Positions 21,962-31,535 of a stretch of 38,332 bases of DNA are shown here, piece by piece (the stretch's first letter is position 1; each line of letters opens with the position of its first letter). Under the pieces are notes generated by a model. The model searched no databases and was not told where the DNA came from. It saw only the letters and a list, made by a program, of their open reading frames with translations. The translations under genes and the position numbers were made by a program. The DNA comes from JAGGSN01 sp965603725 (GTDB lineage Bacteria; Zixibacteria; MSB-5A5; UBA10806; 4484-95): the NCBI GenBank assembly GCA_965603725.1, contig CBFDEC010000030.1, forward strand, positions 1 through 38,332. The letters are read 5' to 3'.

Positions 21962-22591
21962 GAACAAACTGTTTTTTACTTCTCCTGTCGTCGTTGAAAA
22001 TGACTAAGCTGGCAGGATAAACATGATATAAGAATAGACGCTACGTTCAGATAAAAAATGAGTATAGCAGAATTTGATATATTATTTTTCTAAAATTTGA
22101 CTTTTATGGCTGGAAATAAAGCGTTTTCCGGTTGTTTATATTTCTTTATTAAAGGTTGATGCAAAGGTCTGCATTTGGCGCTGCGGAAACTATTAGGAGA
22201 CCCCATACGGGCCGTAGGGCTCGTATGAGTCATCTGACTTACTGCCGTGATTCCGGCAGCTTAATCCATGCATACTATTGGACAACAATAAGGTGTATAA
22301 GCCCTGTTTCGGGAAATGCATTGTTCCCGAAACGCCATCTGGGGTTTTGCAAGAGGCGCCCTCAGATTGTTTTAAAGAATGGTTAACTTCCACAGCTTTT
22401 CCTGTCGAATTGTCATATCATTTCCAGTGATACTTAAAAGTAATACTATATTTATAAAAAATTCGCTTGACTGCCTACATAGACATAATTATTATTCATA
22501 ACGTTTTTGATTGGGCATGTTATTTAATGCCGGCTGATTTTTGGTTGATAATAAAAAGTATGCGATGATATTGATAAGCAGGAGGTCTTTC
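21962..22591. other. Intergenic stretch with palindromes
   Basis: I see no gene or tRNA. A 10-bp perfect palindrome pairs 22306-22315 (GTTTCGGGAA) with 22324-22333. The part near 22200-22235 (CCCATACGGGCCGTAGGGCT and CGTATGAGTCATCTG) is related to words near 12870 and 13030. The stretch between 22380 and 22560 is AT-rich and probably contains the promoter of the lipoprotein gene. Confidence 0.55.
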
Positions 22592-24049
22592 GTGAATTTA
22601 AAGAATTTGATTATGCTTGTGGACAATCTGAAATTAGCAGGGTCCCGAACAATTTTTTTAACAATGATGGTATTATTGATGATGATGGGTTGTAATGACA
22701 AAGATACCGTTGAGCCGGTTAACAACCCTCCCGAAAAACCATCGGTACCATATCCATCAGATGGAGCAGTTGAGCAGGAGTTGTATATTGAACTTGAATG
22801 GCAGTGTATGGATCCTGAGAATGATTATATAGCATACGACCTTTATTTTGGTACAACCAATCCACCTGAACTTCTGGTCTCAAGTCTTGCTCAATATATT
22901 TATCCTGTTTATCGTAGCCTTGAGGGTCATCTCGCTTTTAATACCGCCTATTATTGGAAAGTAATTGCCAGGGAGTATCATGCAATTGATTCGGTGACAA
23001 ATGATACATTATGGGGAGATGAAATCGAGGGGGATGTCTGGAGCTTTACTACCAGTAATCTTTATCTGCTTTCGGCGGTTATTGAAAACACCAATAATAA
23101 AGCGACATACGATACGGACAACGCCAACAAGATTTATGTTTCAGATGTAACGGCTGACAGTTGCCATATTTTCGTAGCTGATGATAATCATGGTTTGCGA
23201 GCGATAACGCTTAAAGACACATTGATTATCCGCAACAGGGTTGATTCTCTGACTCTTAAAACAGGGATTGAGATCGGCGTTTACAGTATACCTGAATATG
23301 TTTATGATGTTGATGTTGCTGGTGATTTAGCTTTTGTTGTTAGTCGCAGCGGTCATAATGATTATTCCGATTTAACGATCCTTGATATTTCCGATCCTTC
23401 TGACTCATTATTCTTATCTTCCGAAGTTGGCAGCTATAGATCTTCAGGTTTAGCTTTTTATGCTGTAAGTGTTTCAGGAACGGATGCATTTATAGCCTCG
23501 GGCGACAGTTTGCAAATCATTGATATTTCCGATCCGGCTAATCCTGCATATGAATCGGCTATTGTTACTGCAGGAACAGCTCGCGATGTTTTTGTAAGCG
23601 GTAATTATGCCTATGTGGCCGATACTGATTCGGGCCTTCAAGTTATCGATGTTTCTGATCCCTCGAATCCGGACCTGGTTGGAAACTACCTGCATGATCC
23701 GGCTGACTCAGCCTGGGGAGTATTTGTATCCGGCAATACTGCGTATGTAGCTTATGGCAACGCCGGTCTTGTTCTTGTCGATATCACAACCCTATCGAGT
23801 CCCTCGCTTATTGGCGGCTATGATACTCCTGGATTTGCCATGGATGTTTATGCTGACGCTAATTATGCCTATGTCGCCGATTACTGGAACGGTGGTCTGC
23901 GGGTAATTGACATCTCTACACCAGCCGCTCCGACTCTGGCCGGCCATTACAACAGCCCGGGCGGCGCTTCCGGCAGCTTTGCCAATGACAATTATATCTT
24001 TCTGGCTGATAGATGGAATGGCCTGTTGGTTTTTGAATTTCAGCCGTGA
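22592..24049 (+). CDS. Lipoprotein with FN3-like domain and LVIVD beta-propeller
   Basis: This 485-residue product is a surface or periplasmic lipoprotein. The GTG at 22592 follows AGGAGG (22580-22585) by 6 bases; the frame is open to 22541, but only the GTG fits. The signal ends in MMMGC (about residue 34). Residues 40-150 look like a fibronectin-type domain (NNPPEKPSVPYPSDGA, LEWQCMDPENDYIAYDLYFG, YYWKVIARE). The rest is a row of about six LVIVD-type repeats, each with a V..SGNYAYVAD core and an L.VIDISDPSNP end. Such propellers are common in FCB-group envelopes and probably bind proteins or sugars. Confidence 0.85.
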   Translation: MNLKNLIMLVDNLKLAGSRTIFLTMMVLLMMMGCNDKDTVEPVNNPPEKPSVPYPSDGAVEQELYIELEWQCMDPENDYIAYDLYFGTTNPPELLVSSLAQYIYPVYRSLEGHLAFNTAYYWKVIAREYHAIDSVTNDTLWGDEIEGDVWSFTTSNLYLLSAVIENTNNKATYDTDNANKIYVSDVTADSCHIFVADDNHGLRAITLKDTLIIRNRVDSLTLKTGIEIGVYSIPEYVYDVDVAGDLAFVVSRSGHNDYSDLTILDISDPSDSLFLSSEVGSYRSSGLAFYAVSVSGTDAFIASGDSLQIIDISDPANPAYESAIVTAGTARDVFVSGNYAYVADTDSGLQVIDVSDPSNPDLVGNYLHDPADSAWGVFVSGNTAYVAYGNAGLVLVDITTLSSPSLIGGYDTPGFAMDVYADANYAYVADYWNGGLRVIDISTPAAPTLAGHYNSPGGASGSFANDNYIFLADRWNGLLVFEFQP

Positions 24050-24102
24050 TCAAGAAATAAACAATGGCGATCGTTTAAGTGTCCGATAACTTAGAACGTG
24101 TA

Positions 24103-24148
24103 AATAATTCAGGGGCGTCGAGTTTGACCAGACGCCCCTTTAATTATT
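24103..24148 (+). terminator. Terminator hairpin after the LVIVD lipoprotein
   Basis: AGGGGCGTC (24111-24119) pairs with GACGCCCCT (24131-24139), with an outer AATAATT/AATTATT extension (24103-24109 with 24142-24148). The T run is short (TTT with AATTATTT after it), so it is a good but not perfect intrinsic terminator. Confidence 0.7.
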
Positions 24149-24202
24149 TGTGTTTAATATTACAAGATTTTTTTCTGGCAGAATATTATTGCTAAAATTA
24201 TT

Positions 24203-24231
24203 TTGCAAAACATGCGATATAAATATAGATT
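24203..24231 (+). promoter_or_regulatory. Possible promoter of the YfgM-like gene
   Basis: TTGCAA (24203-24208) and TAGATT (24226-24231) are separated by 17 bases, 25 bases before the TTG start codon. Confidence 0.35.
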
Positions 24232-24255
24232 CTAACTATAAAGAAGGAGGTAGAA

Positions 24256-24942
24256 TTGAGTCCTGAAAAAAGAATTTCCAAACGTCAAATGAAACAAGAC
24301 AAATTGGTAAGTACTGCTTTTCAAATTAGTGAATATGTTCAGAATAACAAAAAGTATTTTATGGCCGGAGTAGTTTCTGTTATTATAATCGGTCTAATAA
24401 TATATTTGATCAATTATTCTATCGCCCAGAAAGGGTATGCGGCTGAAGAGCTATATGGAAAAGCCCAGATAGCCAGCGCCATGCGGCAGCCGACTCTGGC
24501 CATCAACGATTATAAGACTATTGTCGAACAATATGGTTCTACCAAAACAGCCGACCGTGCCTGCTACATGCTTGGCAAGGCATATTATGACCAGAACAAC
24601 TGCGACAGCGCCATGTATTATTTCAATGTGTATATTAATAACTATGGAAAAGCAATAATCCTGCTTGGCGGCGCATATGGGGGAGTCGCCAATTGCCTTG
24701 AAAAAAAATCAGATTTTGCCGGAGCCGGAGAATATTATTTCAATGCCGCAGAATTAATAGATGATGACCTTCAATCTCCCGAGTTTTATATGTCGGCAGG
24801 CAGGGCTTTCAATAAAGCCGGACTATATGAAAATGCTGTGATGTCATATCAACTGGTTGTTGATAAATATCCCAGAACGTCATATTTTTCCAACGCTAAG
24901 AAAAAACTGGCTGAGGTTAAGTATAAAGTTGATAAAAAGTGA
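24256..24942 (+). CDS. YfgM-like membrane-anchored TPR protein
   Basis: The 228-residue protein has a basic cytoplasmic start, one membrane helix (about 36-54: FMAGVVSVIIIGLIIYLI) and an outside part of TPR units, for example ACYMLGKAYYDQNNCDSAMY, EYYFNAAEL and SAGRAFNKAGLYENAVMSYQ. This layout (PF09976) is that of YfgM, a SecYEG-associated periplasmic chaperone partner, and of related BamD-like proteins. The TTG at 24256 is preferred because GGAGG (24246-24250) is 5 bases upstream. Its role as a chaperone is inference. Confidence 0.75.
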   Translation: MSPEKRISKRQMKQDKLVSTAFQISEYVQNNKKYFMAGVVSVIIIGLIIYLINYSIAQKGYAAEELYGKAQIASAMRQPTLAINDYKTIVEQYGSTKTADRACYMLGKAYYDQNNCDSAMYYFNVYINNYGKAIILLGGAYGGVANCLEKKSDFAGAGEYYFNAAELIDDDLQSPEFYMSAGRAFNKAGLYENAVMSYQLVVDKYPRTSYFSNAKKKLAEVKYKVDKK

Positions 24943-24996
24943 AGATTGTCATATAAGGATAAATCCGGCAAAAATCTTTAAACCCATTAGAATGAA

Positions 24997-25902
24997 ATGA
25001 GGCTACATCTTTTAAAAAATCGAATTAAAAGGTCTGTTGATACGGCTGTTGTTCCCATTTTCAAAAAAGCCGGTCCGATTAGACAACTGATCGCTTATGT
25101 GGGGAAAAGTGTCGGCAGTGATGGTTATCATTATTTGAAAGAAAAGTTTATTCAAAATGGAGAGCAATCACAGTGGGATAAAAAGACACGCAAATCAATA
25201 ATAGAACGGTTTGAAGTTATTGACAGGGCAATAACTACTGCATCATCCCCAACTGATGGTTTATTCCTGGCAGAAGCGCTGTTATCGATGGAAGCGGATG
25301 GATCGGTTATTGAGTGTGGCTGTTATAATAGTGGAAGTACAGCCAAGCTGTCCATAATAACAAAAATACTGGGTAGAAAATTGTATGTCTTTGATAGCTT
25401 TGAGGGATTGCCTGAAATTGACGGTGAGTATATTAAAGAATTCCATGCTCGATATGATTCGAAAAATCTTTCCTGGAAAAAAGGAATATATGCTGCAGAA
25501 CTAGATCAGGTTAAGTCAAAAATAGAAAAATATGGTGAAATATCTGTATGCACTTTTATCAAAGGCTGGTTTATTGATACATTGAAGGAAAATAATCTCC
25601 CCGGTTCTATCTCTTTTGCCTTTACGGATGTTGATTTACCTGATTCGGCAAGAGATTGTCTTGCTACAATTTGGCCAAGACTGTCTGATAAAGGCATTTA
25701 TTTCTCCCATGACGTCGCTTTTATCAAAGTTTTGCAGACTATTTTAGATGAAAACTTATGGATGAAAGTCCTTAAACAATTTCCACCTATTCTTTTTGGC
25801 GCCGGTTCTGGATTGGTGGATTCTTCTCCTCATCTTGGATTTTTCATAAAAGGAAAAGATATAACTGCAGAGTATATTAACAGCTTAACTATTAAAAAAT
25901 AA
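24997..25902 (+). CDS. TylF/MycF-type methyltransferase
   Basis: The 301-residue protein has the SAM site VIECGCYNSGSTAKLS (104-119), then LYVFDSFEGLPEIDGEY, a metal-type segment AFTDVDLPDSARDCLATIWP, and YFSHDVAF. This order is that of the TylF/macrocin O-methyltransferase family (PF05711), which methylates sugars of macrolides and, in other bacteria, sugars or lipids of the cell surface. The first 90 residues are a helical N-terminal extension. No ribosome binding site is clear. The gene follows the TPR gene by 54 bases. I see no glycosyltransferase nearby, so the substrate is unknown. The 286 bases after its stop hold nothing recognisable. Confidence 0.8.
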   Translation: MRLHLLKNRIKRSVDTAVVPIFKKAGPIRQLIAYVGKSVGSDGYHYLKEKFIQNGEQSQWDKKTRKSIIERFEVIDRAITTASSPTDGLFLAEALLSMEADGSVIECGCYNSGSTAKLSIITKILGRKLYVFDSFEGLPEIDGEYIKEFHARYDSKNLSWKKGIYAAELDQVKSKIEKYGEISVCTFIKGWFIDTLKENNLPGSISFAFTDVDLPDSARDCLATIWPRLSDKGIYFSHDVAFIKVLQTILDENLWMKVLKQFPPILFGAGSGLVDSSPHLGFFIKGKDITAEYINSLTIKK

Positions 25903-26188
25903 ATAAATCCATTGCATAAGCGTGAGTATTGCACAGATATTTGTATGAAATGCCGTTTACCTCACGGATTTGCCAGGGGAGTAGAACTTTTTTGCTTAAT
26001 GTTGATAGAATTATTTCAGCAGTTTCCGACTCTTGACATAAATTATTCAAGAATTAACTTGCAAAAAACAGTTTATCATTTTAAGTATTTATATGACTGT
26101 TTCAGTTAAGAATTAGAGTTAATGAAATATTGCAGCGGTTTCAGGCAGAGACAAATAATTCAAATAATTTTTCAGACAGGTAAATAAA

Positions 26189-28300
26189 TTGAAACTTTGC
26201 ATCCTCTGGCATATGCATCAACCATTTTATAAGAACCTGGTGACGGGTCGTTATGAGATGCCTTGGGTGCGTCTTCACGGCGCCAAAGATTACTATGACA
26301 TGGTGGCAATTCTCGACGAGTTTCCCGGGATAAAACAGACTTTCAATCTAGTCCCGTCGCTTTTAGAGCAAATCGAGGAATATGGCAGGGGAGAGGCTGT
26401 CGACGATCACCTGGAGCTTTCACAAAAAGAAGCCGCCTCATTAAATGATTCTAAAAAAAACACGATCCTCGCTGAATTTTTTAAATCCAATTATGAGACA
26501 ATGATTGCCCCAAATAAAAGATACGCCCAGTTATATAATCAGAAGTCCGCCGGTATCAGCAATTTCACAGATCAGGATTGGCTCGATCTTCAGGTATGGT
26601 CAAACCTTGCCTGGATCGATCCGATATTTTACAATGATAAAGAAATTAAATACCTTCGCAATAAACAGAAAGACTTCACCGAGAATGACAAATCAAAGCT
26701 TCTAAAGTTTCAACAACAAGTGCTGGGGAAAATCATTCCCAAATATAAAGAGGTTGCTGAAAGAGGCCAGATTGAGCTGTCAGCAAGCCCCTATTTTCAT
26801 CCGATATTGCCGCTTCTATGCGATACCGACGTTGCCCGTCAGTCGGTGCCTCAGATTTCCCTGCCCGATAATCGCTTTGCCCATCCGGAGGATGCCATAA
26901 CTCATATTCATATGGCTGTTGATTATTTTAAAAGCAGGTTTGGCGATGCTCCAAAAGGGATGTGGCCCTCTGAGGGATCGGTGTCAGAGCAGATTATTCC
27001 TCTGTTGGCTGATGCCGGTATTGAATGGATTGCCACCGATGAAGAGATTCTGGCAATGAGCCTGGGTAGAGGGATAAGAGGCAGGGGAGACGATTCTTTA
27101 ATCAATAGCGGGGAGCTCTATAGTCCTTACAAGGTAAAGGTGCAGGGTAAACAGGTTCATATCTTTTTCAGAGACCATGCTATATCAGATCTGATTGGCT
27201 TTGTTTATTCCCGTATCGATCCTGTGGAAGCAGCCGAGGATTTTATAGCCAAATTAGAAGCTATCGATAATAACCTTAAACGGATGAATAGGCCTGAAGG
27301 AACTGTTTGTGTCGCTTTAGATGGTGAGAACGCCTGGGAGTATTTCCAAAATGACGGTCATACCTTTTTGAAAAACCTCTATCAGAAACTATCCGAACAT
27401 CCCTCGATAACAACTATGACATTTTCAGAGGCTATAATTACTGCTGACCAAATAGGCACACTAAAAAAACTTCATCCGGGAAGCTGGATTAACCATGACT
27501 TCGGCATCTGGATCGGCCATCCTGAGGACAATAAAGCCTGGGATCTGTTATATGATGCCCGGTTTGAAATTTCTAAACAATCCAAAAATCGCAACAGCGA
27601 CATATCTGATGAATCGTTTGAACTCGCCAGAAAGGAGCTATTAATCGCTGAGGGATCAGACTGGTGCTGGTGGTTTGGCGATGAGCACAGCAGCCCCGAT
27701 AATGACCGCTTTGATCAGCTTTACCGGTCACATCTTATTAATGTCTATAAGCTTCTCAGCCTCGATGTTCCGGCTGTCCTACACAAACCCATTAGAACAG
27801 ATTATATAAGAGCCCATCTTATCGAGCCTATAGATTTTATTAAACCGCAACTCGACGGCAGGATTACTCATTTTTATGAATGGGCCAACTCCGGCTTTTT
27901 TGATTGCCGGAAAGCCGGTTCAACCATGCATAAAGCGGACCGTCGCCTTAAAGCAATCTATTATGGTTACGGCAAACGAGGGGAGGTCTATATCCGAGTC
28001 GATCCATCAATCGAAACTAATATTAAAACAGCTGCTCTAAAATTTCAATTCACCAAACCAAAGGGATTTGAGATTGTTTTCCGTAACGGCCTGGCTTCCC
28101 CAAACAGGAAAGTTGATTTCCTTGATTATTATATTGACAGAATACTTGAAATGGGATTTAAATTAAAAGGTATCGGTGGCGAAACGTCCTCGGTTACGAT
28201 CAGGGTTTTTGACGGAGATAATGAGGTAGAAAGATGGCCAACAGTGGATACTATTCCGATCCGACCCGATCTGGCCGAGAGCCAATTCTGGATGGTTTAA
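26189..28300 (+). CDS. Glycoside hydrolase family 57 (alpha-amylase or amylopullulanase type)
   Basis: This 703-residue enzyme lacks a signal peptide and should act on alpha-glucans such as glycogen in the cytoplasm. The N-terminal (beta/alpha)7 barrel has ILWHMHQPFYKN (5-16), ELSASPYFHPILP (196-208), then GMWPSEGSVSE with the nucleophile Glu262, FFRDHAISDLIGF with the general acid Asp329, and ALDGENAWEYF (377-386). The helical region and a C-terminal beta domain (about 530-703) complete the family fold. TTG is the start; AGG at about 26178 is a weak ribosome binding site. It stands alone between a methyltransferase gene and the leuS tail. Confidence 0.92.
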   Translation: MKLCILWHMHQPFYKNLVTGRYEMPWVRLHGAKDYYDMVAILDEFPGIKQTFNLVPSLLEQIEEYGRGEAVDDHLELSQKEAASLNDSKKNTILAEFFKSNYETMIAPNKRYAQLYNQKSAGISNFTDQDWLDLQVWSNLAWIDPIFYNDKEIKYLRNKQKDFTENDKSKLLKFQQQVLGKIIPKYKEVAERGQIELSASPYFHPILPLLCDTDVARQSVPQISLPDNRFAHPEDAITHIHMAVDYFKSRFGDAPKGMWPSEGSVSEQIIPLLADAGIEWIATDEEILAMSLGRGIRGRGDDSLINSGELYSPYKVKVQGKQVHIFFRDHAISDLIGFVYSRIDPVEAAEDFIAKLEAIDNNLKRMNRPEGTVCVALDGENAWEYFQNDGHTFLKNLYQKLSEHPSITTMTFSEAIITADQIGTLKKLHPGSWINHDFGIWIGHPEDNKAWDLLYDARFEISKQSKNRNSDISDESFELARKELLIAEGSDWCWWFGDEHSSPDNDRFDQLYRSHLINVYKLLSLDVPAVLHKPIRTDYIRAHLIEPIDFIKPQLDGRITHFYEWANSGFFDCRKAGSTMHKADRRLKAIYYGYGKRGEVYIRVDPSIETNIKTAALKFQFTKPKGFEIVFRNGLASPNRKVDFLDYYIDRILEMGFKLKGIGGETSSVTIRVFDGDNEVERWPTVDTIPIRPDLAESQFWMV

Positions 28301-28448
28301 AGGTGCATTTATTGCGTCCTATAAGATATATTATGTATCATAAGCAATCGGATTTCATTTTCTATTCAAGGCGTTTTTCCAAAACTATCTAATCCTTATT
28401 CTCCCCCGGATTAAATCCCCATAGTTCTTTCATTTAAAATACTATCCC

Positions 28449-30929
28449 CTATTTTACTACTATATTGGCCAATTTACCAGCAACGAATATCTCTTTAATA
28501 ATTGATTTGCCCTCGATATGTTTTGAAACTTTCTCGTCTTTCTTAATAATATCTAAGAACTCCTCTTTAGTGATGTCTTTGGAAACCTCAAAAGAACCTC
28601 TTAGACGACCATTTATTTGAGCAACCATAGTAATAGTCTCTGTTATCAGAGCTTCTGGATCAAAAATCGGCCACTTGCTTTCAAATATTGAGCTATCATT
28701 ACCTATACGTGACCAGAATTCCTCTGCAAAATGCGGTCCCAGCGGAGCTATAAGCTGAATATATATTAACAATGAGTAATGGAAAAGCTTGGATTTGTCG
28801 CCTTTTTCAGATCGATTATACAGCAAATTTAAAAATTCCATCATGGCTGCTACTGCTGTGTTGAAATCGAGCGAATCGATATCCTCGCCCACTTTTTTTA
28901 TGGTATGGCTCAAGTAATACTTTAACTCATTGTCGTTACTGTCTATATTATCATAAGTTATATTAACGGCTGTGCTGATATCATCAGGATGCTTCTCTAA
29001 TAGACGATACACTCTTCCCAAGAACCTGGCCACGCCATTTATTCCCGAATCATCCCAATCGCCGCCGCCCGTATAGGAACCCATAAACATCAAATAAATC
29101 CTGAACGTATCGGAGCCAAATTTTTCGATAAACTCATCAGGGTTGATGATATTATCTTTAGACTTGGATATCTTGGCTCCCTTGCTGGTTATGATACCCT
29201 GATGACGCATTTTAACAAATGGCTCGTCAAAATCGATATAGCCTAAATCATGCAGAACTTTTGTAATAAACCTTGCATATATAAGATGCGTAACCGCATG
29301 CTCTGCCCCGCCAACATAAAAGTCTACCGGCAGCCATTTTTTAACTTTTTCCGGATTAAACGGGCCATCGCTGTAATTCGGATCGGGGTATCGCAAGAAA
29401 TACCAAGAGGAATCAACGAATGTATCCATCGTTTCTGTCGATCTTTTGCCCATTTTACCGCATTTGGGGCAGGCAATGTCGACAAAGTCTTTACAGCGCG
29501 CCAGCGGCGATTCTCCGGTTTCTGTCGGGCTGAAATCTTCTATATCGGGCAGCCTGACCGGAAGCTCGTTTTCCGGCACAGGGACTTCGCCGCAATCGGT
29601 ACAAAAGATTATCGGTATCGGCGCTCCCCAGTATCGCTGACGGGAGATCAGCCAGTCGCGCAGACGGTAGTTTACGGTTCCTTTGCCCATATTCAATTGT
29701 TCAAGCTTAACGGTTACACTTTTAATGCCTTTGTCCGAGGACAAATCGCTGAATTCACCGGAATTTATCATAATCCCGTATTCTTCATAAGCATGTTCCG
29801 ACAAATCGATCTCGGTTTTCCCTGTTGGGGCTATGACTGGCTTAACAGGAAGTTTGAACTTCGAGGCAAATTCCCAGTCCCTCTGGTCATGACCGGGAAC
29901 TGCCATGACTGCTCCGGTACCATAGGAAACCAGCACATAATCGGCTATCCAGATCGGAACCCTTTCGTTATTGATTGGATTTATACAATAAGCTCCGGTA
30001 AATACGCCGGTTTTCTCACGTACCACCGACATTCTATCTATTTCGGAGGTTTTACGAGCCCGCTCCTGGTATTCGTTAACCTTCCGGATATTATCATCAG
30101 TAGTTATTTTTTCCACCAATGGGTGTTCAGGAGCCAGAACCATATAGGTTACGCCAAAAAGAGTATCGGCGCGGGTAGTGAAAACCGGCAGCCTCTCCCC
30201 TGTTTTTTCCTCGGTGAAGATGATTTCGGTACCCACCGAGCGGCCGATCCAGTTTTTCTGCATGGTGATTGTTTTCGCCTGCCAGTCGATTTTCTCGTGC
30301 CCCTCCAGCAGCTTGTCGGCATAATCTGTAATTTTAAAGAACCATTGAGTAAGATCTTTTTTTGTAACTTCGGATTCACAGCGCTCGCAATGGCCGTCAA
30401 GCACCTGCTCATTAGCCAGCACGGTATTGCATTGAGGGCACCAATTGACAGGAGCCTTTTTGCGATATGCCAGACCTCTCTCAAAAAGCTTTATGAACAG
30501 CCACTGCGTCCATTTGTAGTACTCCGGATCGGAGGTGGCAAACTCGGAGTTCCAGTCAATCATCGAACCAATTTGTATAAACTGCGAGCGAAAATATTCA
30601 ATATTCCTTTCTGTGGATACAGCAGGATTGATTTTTTGCTTGATGGCGTAGTTTTCAGCCGGCAGACCGAAAGCATCATAGCCGATTGGAAAAAACACGT
30701 TGTACCCCTGCATCTTCTTTAGACGAGCCCAGGTGTCGGTTGGACCATAATTATACCATTGCCCGATATGCATCTTTTCACCGGACGGATAAGGAAACAT
30801 CACCAGGGTATATAGTTTTTTATCTGTGTCATTAAGATTCGTATAATATAATCTCTTTTCGCTCCAGATCTTCTGCCATTTAGATTCGATTTCAGCAAAC
30901 GGGTAGTGTTGTGACTGTTTGATACTCAT
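28449..30929 (-). CDS. leuS: Leucyl-tRNA synthetase
   Basis: The 826-residue enzyme charges tRNA-Leu. The HIGH signature appears as HIGQ (54-57) in PYPSGEKMHIGQWYNYG; the last His is Gln (CAA codon, plus strand 30759-30761). The Zn-ribbon in the insert (CPQC...CERC), the CP1 editing domain, the CPKCGK knuckle, KISKS (near residue 586) and the anticodon part with LYNRSEKG and AEEFW are all in order. Residues 630-760 form the tRNA-binding helical part. The C-terminal domain is short. The gene converges with the GH57 gene; the 148 bases between show only a weak hairpin. A 490-codon open frame on the opposite strand is a shadow. Confidence 0.97.
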   Translation of the reverse strand: MSIKQSQHYPFAEIESKWQKIWSEKRLYYTNLNDTDKKLYTLVMFPYPSGEKMHIGQWYNYGPTDTWARLKKMQGYNVFFPIGYDAFGLPAENYAIKQKINPAVSTERNIEYFRSQFIQIGSMIDWNSEFATSDPEYYKWTQWLFIKLFERGLAYRKKAPVNWCPQCNTVLANEQVLDGHCERCESEVTKKDLTQWFFKITDYADKLLEGHEKIDWQAKTITMQKNWIGRSVGTEIIFTEEKTGERLPVFTTRADTLFGVTYMVLAPEHPLVEKITTDDNIRKVNEYQERARKTSEIDRMSVVREKTGVFTGAYCINPINNERVPIWIADYVLVSYGTGAVMAVPGHDQRDWEFASKFKLPVKPVIAPTGKTEIDLSEHAYEEYGIMINSGEFSDLSSDKGIKSVTVKLEQLNMGKGTVNYRLRDWLISRQRYWGAPIPIIFCTDCGEVPVPENELPVRLPDIEDFSPTETGESPLARCKDFVDIACPKCGKMGKRSTETMDTFVDSSWYFLRYPDPNYSDGPFNPEKVKKWLPVDFYVGGAEHAVTHLIYARFITKVLHDLGYIDFDEPFVKMRHQGIITSKGAKISKSKDNIINPDEFIEKFGSDTFRIYLMFMGSYTGGGDWDDSGINGVARFLGRVYRLLEKHPDDISTAVNITYDNIDSNDNELKYYLSHTIKKVGEDIDSLDFNTAVAAMMEFLNLLYNRSEKGDKSKLFHYSLLIYIQLIAPLGPHFAEEFWSRIGNDSSIFESKWPIFDPEALITETITMVAQINGRLRGSFEVSKDITKEEFLDIIKKDEKVSKHIEGKSIIKEIFVAGKLANIVVK

Positions 30930-31107
30930 TTTGTGCTTTCATCCTCTAAAATTGTCATATATAACGTTAACCGGAAACTGTTAGCTGAAAACATCCAGCA
31001 AGTTACAGGTATTATCGTCAGAACGACGGATTTACTGACCGCAATTCCGATACGAACACTAATTATAAAGGCTGTAATCAGTCTTGTCAACCCCGGAATA
31101 ATTGCGG

Positions 31108-31152
31108 AGGCAGCCAATTAATGCTGGTGCACGAGGACTTACACCAGCCGCA
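31108..31152. repeat. Palindromic module P4, copy 1
   Basis: The text AGGCAGCCAATTAA, one variable base, then GCTGGTG and ACGAGGAC, then TACACCAGCC, also occurs at 34635-34680. Here two changes weaken the hairpin (GCTGGTG with CACCAGC remains). Confidence 0.75.
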
Positions 31153-31251
31153 AGATAATATAAACTATAGATTTTTCTCAGTTGCTGGCAAAGTGACCTG
31201 ACCACAGCTCTTATTATTTAAAAAAATCGGGAAACTTTTTCAAATTTTCAC

Positions 31252-31280
31252 TTGACACGTAAATATATTTTCCATAAACT
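31252..31280 (+). promoter_or_regulatory. Promoter of the C25-type peptidase gene
   Basis: TTGACA (31252-31257) and TAAACT (31275-31280) are 17 bases apart, with TATAAA at 31281-31286 just after. The resulting leader would be about 250 bases. Confidence 0.5.
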
Positions 31281-31535
31281 TATAAATAGGGTTTAGTTAT
31301 TCAACGAATTGTGCTTTGGATTTTAGGGAGTGAAATTTTTAAGTCTGCTAATCAACAATTACTGAATTTCTTTAGTATTACCAGCAAGGAGGTGATAGAT
31401 TAACAATACCAACTTACTATAAAGAAAAGGACTATGTTTTTGGGTTTATGGCAACAGAAAATTCATGAATAACAGGAAATCAGGAAAAAAGCGAGCAAAC
31501 AATACAATATTTTAATTTTCAAAGGAGGTCCAAAA

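Larger units (their letters stand above)
30930..31535. other. Intergenic stretch with a palindrome, promoter and orphan ribosome binding site
   Basis: The first 180 bases show no gene. A dispersed palindrome lies at 31108-31152. A promoter is at 31252-31280. AAGGAGGTGAT at 31386-31396 is a perfect match to the 16S rRNA tail, but no start codon follows at a useful distance. The leader to the C25-type gene is about 250 bases long and AT-rich. Confidence 0.6.

Noticed and set aside
21962..22541. tRNA or other stable RNA gene in the gap after bL38
   Set aside because: No cloverleaf with a T-loop GTTCRA and matching acceptor ends could be found by eye.
29250..30722. A 490-codon open frame on the plus strand opposite leuS
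   Set aside because: It mirrors the leuS coding strand, has no ribosome binding site and no recognisable domain; leuS is certain.
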